Origin: Selaginella moellendorffii
Taxonomy: Eukaryota > Streptophyta > Lycopodiopsida > Selaginellales > Selaginellaceae
Assembly (NCBI RefSeq): GCF_000143415.4
Contig: NW_003314262.1
Span: 5,349,876 to 5,413,875 of the forward strand
Direction of reading: 5' to 3'
DNA: 64,000 nt
In this document: positions 20,767 to 30,724 of the stretch, piece by piece
How the letters are laid out: each line of letters starts with the position of its first letter
Numbering within the stretch: position 1 is the first letter of the stretch
Made by a program: the position numbers and the translations under genes
The notes under the pieces: generated by a model
Told to the model about the DNA's origin: nothing
The model's database searches: none
What the model saw: only the letters and a program-made list of their open reading frames with translations

Positions 20767-22685
20767 ATGGAGCGCGCGCTCTACACATCGATCTCCGCGG
20801 CGCTGGAGCCGCTGGTGATGGCGCATCTCTTCTCGCGAAAATGCCGAGGTCTGGAGCATCCCACGCGATGGAAGGAGCGCCTCGGCTATCCCTCGCTTCC
20901 TCGCCCCTCTGGAACCCTCATCTGGTTCCACGCCGTGTCGCTAGGTCGGTTTCTTTCTTCCTCTGCGATCGATCGTTTTTTTCTTTGGAATTTTTCAAGG
21001 TTTTCTTCGCTCATGGATTCTTTCTTTGTTGGAATTCTAGGAGAAGGGCTGTCAGCCATACCGATCATCGATAGATGCTTGCAAATACATCCTTTCGTTA
21101 ACGTTCTTCTTACTACTGGGACTTTGACAGCATTGTGAGTAACTCCAAGTACATTTCGCGATTTATCCAATGTGTTCGTCTTCTTTTCCGTAGCAATGTC
21201 CTCCGGAGCAAACTTTCTCATGGTGTAATCTTCCAGGTACTTTTCTCTGTTAGCTGTTATATGGTTTGCGAAGTTCTAAAATACGATTGGAAAGTTTGTT
21301 CCGGTGGATACTCCAGCAGCGGTGGACAGATTTTTGAGTCACTGGAAGCCACAGGCTGGTATATTCATGGAAAGTGAGCTTTGGCCAAATCTTCTCTTGT
21401 CATCGTCCTCGAGAAAGGTGCGTGATCGTTGAAACTGTGGAATTGAAGTTTTACTTACCTTGCTTCCTGTGCAGATTCCTATGGCTCTGTTGAATGCGCG
21501 GGTATCTGAGAAATCTTTCACTCGATGGTCTTGTTTCACCTCGAAGTCGCTTGTGGGTGAAATGCTTGGAAGTTTTTCTTTGATATGCCCTCTGGTATGC
21601 TTTGGAAGTTTTTGGTCCTTTGCCTGACCAACTTTATATTCTACTTGACAAGGTAGAGCACCAATGACGCGGTACATCTGCAGCTTTTGGGTGCGTCTCC
21701 TGGCGTCATACATTTCTCTGGAAATTCGAAATACGGTGGGTAGTGGTATCACAAATTCGTTGACACCATGTATTTTTCCAGCATGGGGAGCATCTCAGGA
21801 CAAGTCGCAAATGGAAGATCTCCTGCTAATGAAACGAAAAGTCTGGCTAGCATCGTCGACACATGCTGGTGAAGAGGAAGGTACAGCTCTGTTTAGGACT
21901 TACAAAACTCCATCTCATATACCACCGGGGGCTCTAGTTATTGCAGAGGTGCACTTGACACTCAAACGAACATTTCCAGAAATTCTTACAATCCTCGCAC
22001 CACGGCAACCCAGTCGTGCAGAGTCAATCATGATGGTTAGATACAATATCACTTGTTTTTATAAGTTTTAACATTTTCTTTCAGGTGCTGCGAAGCCATG
22101 GATTGAAGGTTGCACAGAGGTCCATCAACGAGAATATTTGCCTAAATACTGACATCTATCTCGCAGATACCGTAGGTACGTGATTCTAGAGCGTTTCTCG
22201 GTTTTTCTCTTCTAAAACTCTTGTCTTCCAGGTGAATTGACAAGACTTTACAACTCTGTTCCAATAGCTGTTGTTGGTGGCTCGTTACTAAAAGGTTTAG
22301 CTGGTCACAACATGGCGGAGGCTGCAGCATGCGGTTGCGCTGTTCTTACAGGTTGAGAAGTTTCCATACTCCGATCTAAGCTAAAAGCATTTCTATCTAA
22401 GAACAGGAACACACTTGGGTCACTTCTCCAAAATGCTGAAAGAAATGCAGTCGATCTCTCCATTATCCATCTTACAAGTAAGGAGCTTTGTTTCTCCATT
22501 TACCCAATTCTCATTTTCTTTTCTCAAGGTTTCCTCCGCGGATCTAGCGTCCGCCTTGATGGAGCTTTTCTCTGACGAAGGAGTTCTACGACTTCGTAGG
22601 AAAGCCGCAAAAGCAGCTTCAACCACTGCGGCTGCTGGCATCATCGACAATATCTTCAAGCTGCTAGAGCTCACCATATTCCAAG
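20767..22685 (+). CDS. KDTA: 3-deoxy-D-manno-octulosonate (KDO) transferase
   Basis: Eleven exons (20767-20944, 21041-21134, 21194-21236, 21295-21417, 21475-21594, 21657-21735, 21782-22035, 22085-22175, 22232-22351, 22407-22477, 22529 onward) give about 443 residues to IFQ at the last splice candidate, close to bacterial WaaA/KdtA. Landmarks are IWFHAVSLGEGLSAIP, FVPVDTPAAVDRFL, ESELWPNLLL, NARVSEKSFTRW, KVWLASSTHAGEEE, VIAEVHL in place of the usual APRH region, and VVGGSLLKGLAGHNMAEA. Bacterial enzymes add KDO to lipid A precursors; plant KDTA acts in mitochondria on a lipid A-like pathway of unclear purpose. The stop is unresolved: the frame stays open into the next gene as far as 23026. 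Confidence 0.85.
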
Positions 22686-22705
22686 GTGTGTATTGCGACA
22701 CTCTC

Positions 22706-22725
22706 ATGGGTTTAGGGTTTAGTGA
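22706..22725 (+). promoter_or_regulatory. Double telo-box before the PORR gene
   Basis: GGGTTTAGGGTTTAG, two overlapping AGGGTTT repeats, starts about 40 bases upstream of the PORR start codon. Telo-boxes (AAACCCTA on the other strand) are common near the transcription start of plant genes for ribosome and organelle biogenesis. Here it also falls at or beyond the 3' end of KDTA. Confidence 0.55.
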
Positions 22726-22748
22726 GAGGAAGCAGGGGTCTATGGTGA

Positions 22749-24296
22749 ATGCAATCCACTTGGAAGAGAATGCCGGTGGTACTGAGACGCTCCTCTCTTT
22801 TTTACTTCCAGGAATCGCGATGGGAGGCGAAGTTCCAGCAGCTACGCACGATGGTGAGTGCTCCAAAGATGGGTCCTCCTCCTGCTGGAAGAAGGATGAT
22901 GATTCCCAAGGCCCAGAAGAGGATGAAGATCTACGACTTGGACGAGGCACTGATCATGTACAAGAAGTTCCGGGATATTGTCAAGCTCAGGGACTTGCTG
23001 GAGATGTCGCAGGGCCATGTCCTTAACCTCCATGCACTGGGAAGGCTCAAGGGAAGATTCAAACTCGACCCGGCAAGCAGGATTTCATCGTATCCAGACG
23101 CTCATCCGGGCGTGGTGAAGCTCACGACCGACGCAGACGGCTGGAAGTGGCTCGAATTTACAGACGAGGCCGAGGACTTGATAGCCGAGAAGGGGATCTA
23201 CATGAGAGAGGTTCACGAGGCACAGGTGGTCAAGTGGATCCGGAAGATGCTGATGATGTCGCAGACTCGAAGCATGCCTCTGATGCGGCTCCAGCACCTC
23301 AGGAACGTTCTCTTCCTGCCACCGGACTTCAAGTCGAGGATCATCCACGCATATCCGCAGTACTTCCGGGTGACGACCGTGAGGGGGGCTCTCACTCTCG
23401 AGCTCGTGGAGTGGGACGAGTCGCTGGCGGTGACTTACAGGGAGCAGAGGCTGAGAGACAACGCTCTGGAGCTGGACGAGCTCATGGGCGACACGAATCC
23501 TCACGCGTTTCCGATGTCGTTCCCGACCGGCTTCCACCTGAGGAAGAACGTGAGGGAGTACTACGAGACGTTTCAGAAACTCCCGTTCCAGTCGCCTTAC
23601 GAGATATGCCGGACGATCCATGGGACGATGGAGGCGGAGAAGCGGAACTTGGCCATCGTCCACGAGATACTGAGCATGTACGTGGAGAAGCGGGCACAGA
23701 TCGCGCAGATCGCGGTGTTCCGCAAGGACTTCAAGCTCATGAGCTCGCTCCGGGGGCTCATCGAGCGCCACCAGGGGATCTTCTACACGTCTTACAAGGA
23801 GGACCTCTTCACGGTCTTCCTCAAGGAGGCTTACAGCGGCATGAGACTGATCGATCGCAGTCCGCTGCTGGACTTCCGGGACAGGTTCATAAGGCTGTGC
23901 TTGATCCAGCCTCGGGAGAAGCGGCTGGATCCGCGAAGAACTTCTCCCGAGAATGTGGAGAAGCGGCTCCGGCAGATGGACACGATCAAGGAGGAGGTGG
24001 GGAGAATGGACTGCGAGGGGAAGATATCATGCAAAGGATCCAAGAGGGAGATGAGGAGGTGCCTGGCGAGTGGACACGAGGTGGAGATACTCGGGGAGGA
24101 TAGAAACGCAAGGTGGAGGAGGCCGAGGGTGCTGTTCGAGGAGATGATGGACAAGACGCCGGACTACAACATCACAGAGCTGGAGAAGGCGCTGTATAGA
24201 TTCAAAGGGAAGGCTGATAAGTGGCCAAACCGGGAAGATGGAAGCTGTGAAGGCTTGGATGACGACGACGACGGTGACTCCGACTTTGAGTGGTGA
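22749..24296 (+). CDS. PORR-domain organelle RNA-splicing protein
   Basis: Intronless gene of 515 residues. Residues 1-30 (MQSTWKRMPVVLRRSSLFYF and on) look like a mitochondrial or plastid presequence. The plant organelle RNA recognition domain follows: DEALIMYKKFRDIVKLRDLL, HALGRLKGRFKLDPASRI, YPDAHPGVVKL, LEFTDEAEDL, then repeated helix pairs through GFHLRKNVREYYETFQKLPF and FYTSYKEDLFTVFLKEAY. The tail is acidic (DDDDDGDSDFEW). PORR proteins bind group II introns and promote splicing in plastids or mitochondria. The start at 22749 gives the basic presequence; an internal ATG (22851) would remove it. The ORF at 23147-24103 in another frame is a GC-rich shadow. Confidence 0.88.
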   Translation: MQSTWKRMPVVLRRSSLFYFQESRWEAKFQQLRTMVSAPKMGPPPAGRRMMIPKAQKRMKIYDLDEALIMYKKFRDIVKLRDLLEMSQGHVLNLHALGRLKGRFKLDPASRISSYPDAHPGVVKLTTDADGWKWLEFTDEAEDLIAEKGIYMREVHEAQVVKWIRKMLMMSQTRSMPLMRLQHLRNVLFLPPDFKSRIIHAYPQYFRVTTVRGALTLELVEWDESLAVTYREQRLRDNALELDELMGDTNPHAFPMSFPTGFHLRKNVREYYETFQKLPFQSPYEICRTIHGTMEAEKRNLAIVHEILSMYVEKRAQIAQIAVFRKDFKLMSSLRGLIERHQGIFYTSYKEDLFTVFLKEAYSGMRLIDRSPLLDFRDRFIRLCLIQPREKRLDPRRTSPENVEKRLRQMDTIKEEVGRMDCEGKISCKGSKREMRRCLASGHEVEILGEDRNARWRRPRVLFEEMMDKTPDYNITELEKALYRFKGKADKWPNREDGSCEGLDDDDDGDSDFEW

Positions 24297-24690
24297 GAAT
24301 TTTGGTGGTGGCAGGAGAGATCGATCGAGCTAGCTAAGATTCAGTGAAGAAAACTCGGAGAGATGATCATGGATATGATATACTAATATTCGTGAAAGTG
24401 GATGTTGTCTTCTATCTTAGAAAAGCCACCATGGACTGGATGATTTTGTTCTTCCTTTCTTGAGGAAGTTCATGCTGGAATCGAACCCGGCTCTGTTCCA
24501 TGGCATTTTTCAGTTAGCTAGATTAGCAAAAAAGGATAGAAAATCTTTTGTGTAGACACTATATAAAGGAGTGTTTAGGGGAAGTTTAGTTTTAACGATG
24601 AGCAAAAGGTTGAGCTAACAATCAAGAAGGCATAAAAAATTTAATCAAGAGAGTGGACAATGAATTTTAACTATATGATCATTTAGTCCG
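24297..24690. other. 3' flank of PORR gene, no gene seen
   Basis: About 390 bases that become AT-rich. They hold the probable 3' UTR of the PORR gene and then non-coding sequence. No RNA gene or repeat recognised. Confidence 0.4.
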
Positions 24691-24699
24691 AGAAGTTGA

Positions 24700-25270
24700 T
24701 CTCATGCCCACGAGAACGTCATAAAAGTTCTCGAGAAGAACATGCAGTTTACGTGGGGAGAGCTTGTAATACACCTTATTGAATTCCTTGATTTCCAATA
24801 AGTGCTGGATTAAAGAAACTATGCGGCAGCTCTTAGTGGGCTTGGCGAGCTTGCATGAGCGAGAGTTGTGCATAAGGACATGAGTGTCTCAAATTTGAGC
24901 TCAATGGAAACAACTTTGTGGTGAATTTGGGAGATTTTAGCTGCGCAAGGAAGCACCAACTATACATATTGGATCACTGGGATTTAAGGCTCCTGAAGTT
25001 ATCGCTAGAGAGATTGAGAAGTTTGGGACAGGTATAGACATGTGGGGTGCTGGAATGGTGTTTGCAGTGTTGCTTTTGGGAAAGAAGCCTTTTGGTGGCC
25101 ATAGAAATTATTATTTGAGCTGAGAAGAGGATGAGGCAAAGGTGATGGACAAGATTCTGAGAAGAATTTGTTTAATAAAATTGAAGACAAGGATGCTGTG
25201 AATTTGTTGCAGGGTTTGCTTGGATAATAGGCTTACAGCGGCACAAACTTTAACGTCGATGTATATTAGG
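24700..25270 (+). pseudogene. Protein kinase pseudogene
   Basis: Translated pieces in shifting frames give a Ser/Thr kinase catalytic domain in the right order: ENVIKVLEKNMQFTWGELVI (sheet and hinge region), MRQLLVGLASLHERELC (helix before the catalytic loop), a damaged catalytic loop, then GFKAPEVIAREIEKFGTG and IDMWGAGMVFAVLLLGKKPF (APE motif and subdomain IX). Many stops and at least three frame changes interrupt it. The pattern recalls CDC7-type kinases, but the assignment below kinase level is weak. No intact parent is in the window. Confidence 0.7.
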
Positions 25271-25332
25271 GAACCTCGCAATGTTCTCCTTGATCATAGG
25301 AACTTTGGAATGGATTTTTGACCATATTAAGC

Positions 25333-25593
25333 TCACAGCACCGTCCATAAGCACATTATCATACTCTGGACACCCAACAGTGTCTCCTCACTGCCAATGA
25401 TCCGCAACTTTTGGACAAGCCGTCTGGGTTGTATGGCGTCTCGAGTTGACACAAAGATGCAAAACTCCTCGTAATTCACAAAGCCTTCGAATGGAAGCTG
25501 TATGTCATCGCTGACAATCACTGGAATGCACAGGCTTGCGATGGCATCGTAAAGCCTGCATGAAGCGCTGTCCTTTTTCTCGTACAGAAGTAC
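25333..25593 (-). CDS. Exostosin-family (GT47) glycosyltransferase, 3' exon
   Basis: The last exon of a GT47 gene: VLLYEKKDSASCRLYDAIAS, then CIPVIVSDDIQLPFEGFVNY, EEFCIFVSTRDA and the stop at 25333. The IPVIVSDDIQLPFE block is the nucleotide-sugar-binding signature of plant exostosin-type transferases, Golgi type II membrane enzymes of cell-wall polysaccharide synthesis. The AG acceptor is at 25594-25595. The C-terminus is shorter than usual (ends MCLWTVL). Upstream exons should lie to the right, where an assembly gap begins at 25852, so I cannot tell an intact gene from a remnant. Confidence 0.65.
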   Translation of the reverse strand, partial: VLLYEKKDSASCRLYDAIASLCIPVIVSDDIQLPFEGFVNYEEFCIFVSTRDAIQPRRLVQKLRIIGSEETLLGVQSMIMCLWTVL

Positions 25594-25851
25594 CTATAAA
25601 CAAAACGAGTTCCATAGGGACTATCAATCTTAAAGAAAAAGAAAAAGGCGTCACAAACCAGTATGGAATGCCTCCTAGGCAATAATAAGCAATGAGGATG
25701 AAAAATCAAGAGAAAAAAGGATTTCGAGCTTTAGCTTGAATTTACACTCACATTCTTCTTCCAATCCAAGATGGTTATAGTCAAACTGGAAGACACTTTT
25801 AAAACCATTTCAAGGAAACCATAAGAGTTACCTTATGTTGCATGGAGGATC

Positions 25852-26725
25852 NNNNNNNNNNNNNNNNNNNNNNNNNNNNNNNNNNNNNNNNNNNNNNNNN
25901 NNNNNNNNNNNNNNNNNNNNNNNNNNNNNNNNNNNNNNNNNNNNNNNNNNNNNNNNNNNNNNNNNNNNNNNNNNNNNNNNNNNNNNNNNNNNNNNNNNNN
26001 NNNNNNNNNNNNNNNNNNNNNNNNNNNNNNNNNNNNNNNNNNNNNNNNNNNNNNNNNNNNNNNNNNNNNNNNNNNNNNNNNNNNNNNNNNNNNNNNNNNN
26101 NNNNNNNNNNNNNNNNNNNNNNNNNNNNNNNNNNNNNNNNNNNNNNNNNNNNNNNNNNNNNNNNNNNNNNNNNNNNNNNNNNNNNNNNNNNNNNNNNNNN
26201 NNNNNNNNNNNNNNNNNNNNNNNNNNNNNNNNNNNNNNNNNNNNNNNNNNNNNNNNNNNNNNNNNNNNNNNNNNNNNNNNNNNNNNNNNNNNNNNNNNNN
26301 NNNNNNNNNNNNNNNNNNNNNNNNNNNNNNNNNNNNNNNNNNNNNNNNNNNNNNNNNNNNNNNNNNNNNNNNNNNNNNNNNNNNNNNNNNNNNNNNNNNN
26401 NNNNNNNNNNNNNNNNNNNNNNNNNNNNNNNNNNNNNNNNNNNNNNNNNNNNNNNNNNNNNNNNNNNNNNNNNNNNNNNNNNNNNNNNNNNNNNNNNNNN
26501 NNNNNNNNNNNNNNNNNNNNNNNNNNNNNNNNNNNNNNNNNNNNNNNNNNNNNNNNNNNNNNNNNNNNNNNNNNNNNNNNNNNNNNNNNNNNNNNNNNNN
26601 NNNNNNNNNNNNNNNNNNNNNNNNNNNNNNNNNNNNNNNNNNNNNNNNNNNNNNNNNNNNNNNNNNNNNNNNNNNNNNNNNNNNNNNNNNNNNNNNNNNN
26701 NNNNNNNNNNNNNNNNNNNNNNNNN
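25852..26725. other. Assembly gap (874 N)
   Basis: A run of N with no sequence. It probably removes upstream exons of the GT47 gene. Apparent ORFs that cross it are artefacts. Confidence 1.
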
Positions 26726-27133
26726 AGGGATGATTAGCTACTCCATTGTCTTCTTCCTCCGTTCTTGAAAAACCTCTGCAAGCGAGAACTGGATTTGAGT
26801 AGGAGCGGATAGACACACTGGCTGTGTTGTCGGTGTGATAGATCAGCCAAGAAACAGTCTTTCTCACTCTTGGAACTTGATGCTTGTGCTCTGATCTCTT
26901 GGACGCTTCCAAACTTCCAGGAGCTCGTTTTCAAAGGAGAAGGCCTGCCATCTCCATGCAGCGTAGAATTTCGCCAGCTGGGACTTGATTCTGGAAAGTG
27001 TCTGTCTGGTGTGCCATGGGGAGATGGGAAATACGCTTTCACAGAGACCTGGATAAGTTACTTGAAAGTTTCAACACTAAGAAAGTGTGTAGAGAGAAAG
27101 ATCTTAACTCATCTCCCTGTGTGTGTGAGGTGA
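26726..27133. other. Region right of the gap, possible exon remnants
   Basis: Base composition here is gene-like (more GC than what follows) and both strands have open frames (for example 26734-27042 minus and 26870-27133 plus). None matches a family I know. It may contain 5' exons of the GT47 gene, which would be on the minus strand. Confidence 0.3.
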
Positions 27134-27552
27134 GTACTGGATGATTGGACTAGCTCCAAGATTTGAGCATTATGGTTTAGTTGTTGGCATTAGAAAGACA
27201 AACCACGAAAATGGGAATGGGGGCCAGGAGGAAGGGTTATATTGATTAAAAATATAGTTGACCACTTGAGATATTAATTTAACTCTTGTTGAGCTATGTT
27301 GTTCCTTGTTCTTTTGTTGAATTTGGCTTGGGTCTAAACCCAAACTTTATATTGCTTTAGTTGATATGGTATTCCACTGGTATATCAAAATTATGTCAAA
27401 CATCATTTACATGTAGAAGCTGGATATAAGGAATTAATGCTTGTAAGGAATACTAAGTGTATATTGGACCTTTGTTTCATTAAGTTTAGAGTTTTGTAAA
27501 TACACTACATAACACTAAATTGGTATGCAAAATAGAGCCAATGGTGGCTTAA

Positions 27553-27673
27553 CTCAAGAATATAGGTACTCCATTAGCTAATATATTATGAAGTTTGAGT
27601 TTAAACCCAAGTTAGATGTAAAACAAAGATAAACACACCTAATGGGGAGTTAAACAATGTCTCAAGTTAGTCA
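27553..27673 (+). repeat. Direct repeat A, possible old LTR end
   Basis: Begins ATATAGGTACTCCATTAGC and ends TCTCAAGTTAGTC; matches repeat B at 29690-29801 at roughly three quarters of positions over about 115 bases. The pair is 2.1 kb apart in the same orientation, consistent with the LTRs of a decayed element. Confidence 0.6.
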
Positions 27674-29689
27674 ATTATACCATTCTACCCACTATCCTTT
27701 TTTTACATTCCTTATAAAGTACCACAATGATCCAAGCTTATTCATTTTGCCTTTATATCTTTGGAAAATATGTGATAAAATCTATGGATATGCTCAATCT
27801 ATATCCTCCAAGATAGGCAATAGCACCAAAATCCTACCAACATTTCCTTTGGCACTTTTACTTACTAATAATTCTTGTATATTTTACAATACTCAAGAAT
27901 GTCATTTTTCATTTTATTTCAAAAGAATCTACACTTGATCAACTTATAAGTCTTTCTCCCTCTAAAATGGCCAAAGTTTTAGGCAAAGAGTTAGAATAAT
28001 CTTAATAGGAATCACACAATATTTCTGACTAGTCTAGAGTTTTTGCTATCAAGGCACTTAGATCTATAAGCATTATATACTTTGCTATATAATGGTCATA
28101 GGTATCTTAAACTTTATCATCATAATGTAAGAGATTAGCATGCAAGCTCATTATACTTCATAAGACAATGCTATTATGTTCTAGTTTATTAAAAGTTTTT
28201 TTCTTATTAAGAGTGCTTTAACACCTTTTATACAAACTAACATAGTCTATACCATTAAGAATTGTAGTAGCACATGTGGTTTTCACTCTTTACCTTATGG
28301 TAAATTACCATAGTAGTGTAAGACACAAATCTCTAAATCCCAAAATAAAGCTAACGATTTGCCATATAATAGTGGCTAAAGTAGAAGTCCAATAAATATA
28401 ATACATTTAAACCAAAAGCTATGACTTAAAAAGTTAAGAGAGGGAGTGGAACTCTCAAAGAAGCTATTAAAGAATAAGCACAAAATGATCAATAAGTGAG
28501 TGGATAAGTGTTAAGATTAAGTTTGAGACTGAGTTAAGTCTAAGTCTGAATACTAATACAAGTCATGGGATGAAATCCCAAAGTGTTTATCTTTTAAACC
28601 CTAGAAGGTTTGGTATGAGATATATTAGGGGGAAGGACTCTTAAGAAATTAATATGACTAATAAAGGTTATATTCACTTGGTGGGTGATAATATAAACAC
28701 CAAGGAGTCCAAGGCTGAGTGAATATGGAGGTGTGAAGTGTTCAAAAGCCTCTAAGAGATAAAATGATTAATGCTCAATCCAAGTGTGGATAGCACTACC
28801 TATTTTAATACCTTATATAGCTCATTAGAACCTTGCTTTAGCTATGTAATTGGGACACTCTGATGAAAAAAGGTAGGGAAAGTAGTATGAAGTTTGTGTT
28901 GTGCTGTGGTGTTTTAAAATATCATTCTAAAATCCTAGACTATGGAAAGGAATAGTGGTCTTTTTACTTAATAACTAAAAATATAGTTATATGCTGAGGA
29001 AGTCTTATAAGTTAATGGGACTTATAAAAAAGGCTTTTAGGCCTTGACCCAATGGTGGTATTAACAAGTAAAGGGGAATTTTGTGGGGATTAAAAAAGGA
29101 ATATTAGGAGAGGATGTTCCTTTATGTTTTAGGGCATCTTAAAGATGTTCATGATGGACAATCTAGTTTTAAAGAGACTAAACTATAGTAAAGGTTTTAT
29201 ATATGGCCTTAGTATAAAAAGTTAATATATCAAAGGCATCTTTAGGTGTTTGAAGTGTATGTGAAGAATTTAAACTAAATGCAAAGTTAATATGGCTTTA
29301 AGGCTACTTTTGAGGTCTTAGTAAGTACTTCAAGTTGGGATGAGGATCATAGAGGTTATGAGTGAAATTCTTCCAAATGGTCAAAGGTATATATAAATAA
29401 CTAAAATAGAATAGAAATTTTAGTTGTTTTGAAGTAGATCATATAACATTTGGACATATATGCTAAGAACAATGGAGTGAGATATGAGTTTTAGGACTTT
29501 AGGCTATTGAATATAAGGACAAAGTTGAACTCTCAAGTATAAAGCTAAAGAGAGAAGAAAAAAAAAGGACCATGGAGTAATATTAAAATAGTCTTATAGA
29601 ATATAGCATTTTAACACTAAAACTACTACATAAACAAAGCTATATAATGTTTATCATTATTTCAACATACTTATAGCCTACTGTAAGGA

Positions 29690-29801
29690 TATAGGTACTC
29701 CATCGGCAAATATAGTATAGAGTTTGAGCTTAGACCTAAGCCAAATGCAAAACAAAAATAAACACATATAGTGGGGAGCTAAATAATATCTCAAATTAGT
29801 C
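29690..29801 (+). repeat. Direct repeat B, possible old LTR end
   Basis: Begins ACTGTAAGGATATAGGTACT and ends TCTCAAATTAGTC; partner of repeat A at 27553-27673. TGTAAGG at the start would fit an LTR beginning with TG. Confidence 0.6.
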
Positions 29802-30479
29802 TTCTTCTTACATTTAGAACACCTCATAACCCCCAATATAAAAATATATTTTGGGCTTCACCTTAGCCTTAAAAGTTGGTCTTTGGGCAAACTTAAAAAA
29901 TTATTAAATATGGAATTGTGCTAAATTGTGAATGTTGATGTGAGTACAACACTATTGTGTTCAAGACAATTTCTACATTCTAACAAATATAAACACTTTC
30001 TATAAATAGCTAATGAGACCGAAATATATAAAACCTAATACCAAGAGTGTTAGCAGATATATTAAGAAATCACATAATGAGCTAAGGGTTTTCAACGCTA
30101 ATAAATGTAAGCCAACATTTAGGTCAAGAACATTTAAGAGTTTCATCTTTATGCTCTTATAATTGAGTGGATACATAATAACTAGTTTCTCAAATATGTT
30201 GTGTGGAGATTAACAAACAGAATTAGCAATACTAATCTCAAGATGTCGTGATAATAATAGAAGAATATCTGAAAGTACTTGTCAATAAGTAACTTTCGAT
30301 ACCCATAATCACATTCATGACAGCTAAGATTTTACTAAATTAATTGATTAAATATTATTTTAAATAATTATTTTAACTAATTATATTATAATATAATTCT
30401 TTAAATTGAAATTTTATCTATTTTTTTTAAATTAAAATTTTATTTTTTAAAAAAAATAAATATAATTATTAAAAATGTT

Positions 30480-30653
30480 TGTGAGGGCCAAGTGTACAGC
30501 TACGATGCCGTATACTAATATTAGCGTAGTGGATTTTGGTATCCGTCGGATTGGTTTCAATCCGGACGACTCGCTCCTGTATATAAGCTAGGGTTTTTGG
30601 GTTAATTGATATGCACATTTCTGTATTCCCTTTCCATATTCCATGCACTCACA
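30480..30653 (+). repeat. 5' LTR of the Gypsy element
   Basis: 174 bases, TGTGAGGGCC to ACTCACA. CTGTATATAAGC near 30574 is a plausible TATA box about 80 bases before the LTR end. Differs from the 3' LTR only at one G/C position in the CGGAC-ACTCGC segment. The following TTGGTGGAGGTGAGGGGC would be the primer-binding site, but it does not match initiator tRNA-Met. Confidence 0.95.
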
Positions 30654-30724
30654 TTGGTGGAGGTGAGGGGCACCTTTGATTGTCCCTGGGGAGTGCTTGG
30701 ATTTGGGATTTCGGTTTAGATCTA

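Larger units (their letters stand above)
27134..30474. other. AT-rich decayed transposon DNA
   Basis: About 3.3 kb of very AT-rich sequence without a real ORF, tRNA or simple repeat array. It contains a pair of direct repeats (27553-27673 and 29690-29801). The text is dominated by A/T where related plant retroelements have G/C, the look of a long-methylated, deaminated retroelement. The last 110 bases before the Gypsy insertion are nearly pure A/T. Confidence 0.6.

Noticed and set aside
23147..24103. 318-residue plus-strand ORF within the PORR gene (and the minus ORF 23085-23771)
   Set aside because: Out-of-frame shadows of a GC-rich coding sequence; the PORR frame has the domain.
25833..26912. 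ORFs of about 300 residues spanning 25833-26912 on both strands
   Set aside because: They are made of N from the assembly gap.
27657..27938. 93-residue ORF in AT-rich DNA
   Set aside because: Phe, Ile, Tyr, Lys-rich translation typical of AT-rich non-coding sequence.
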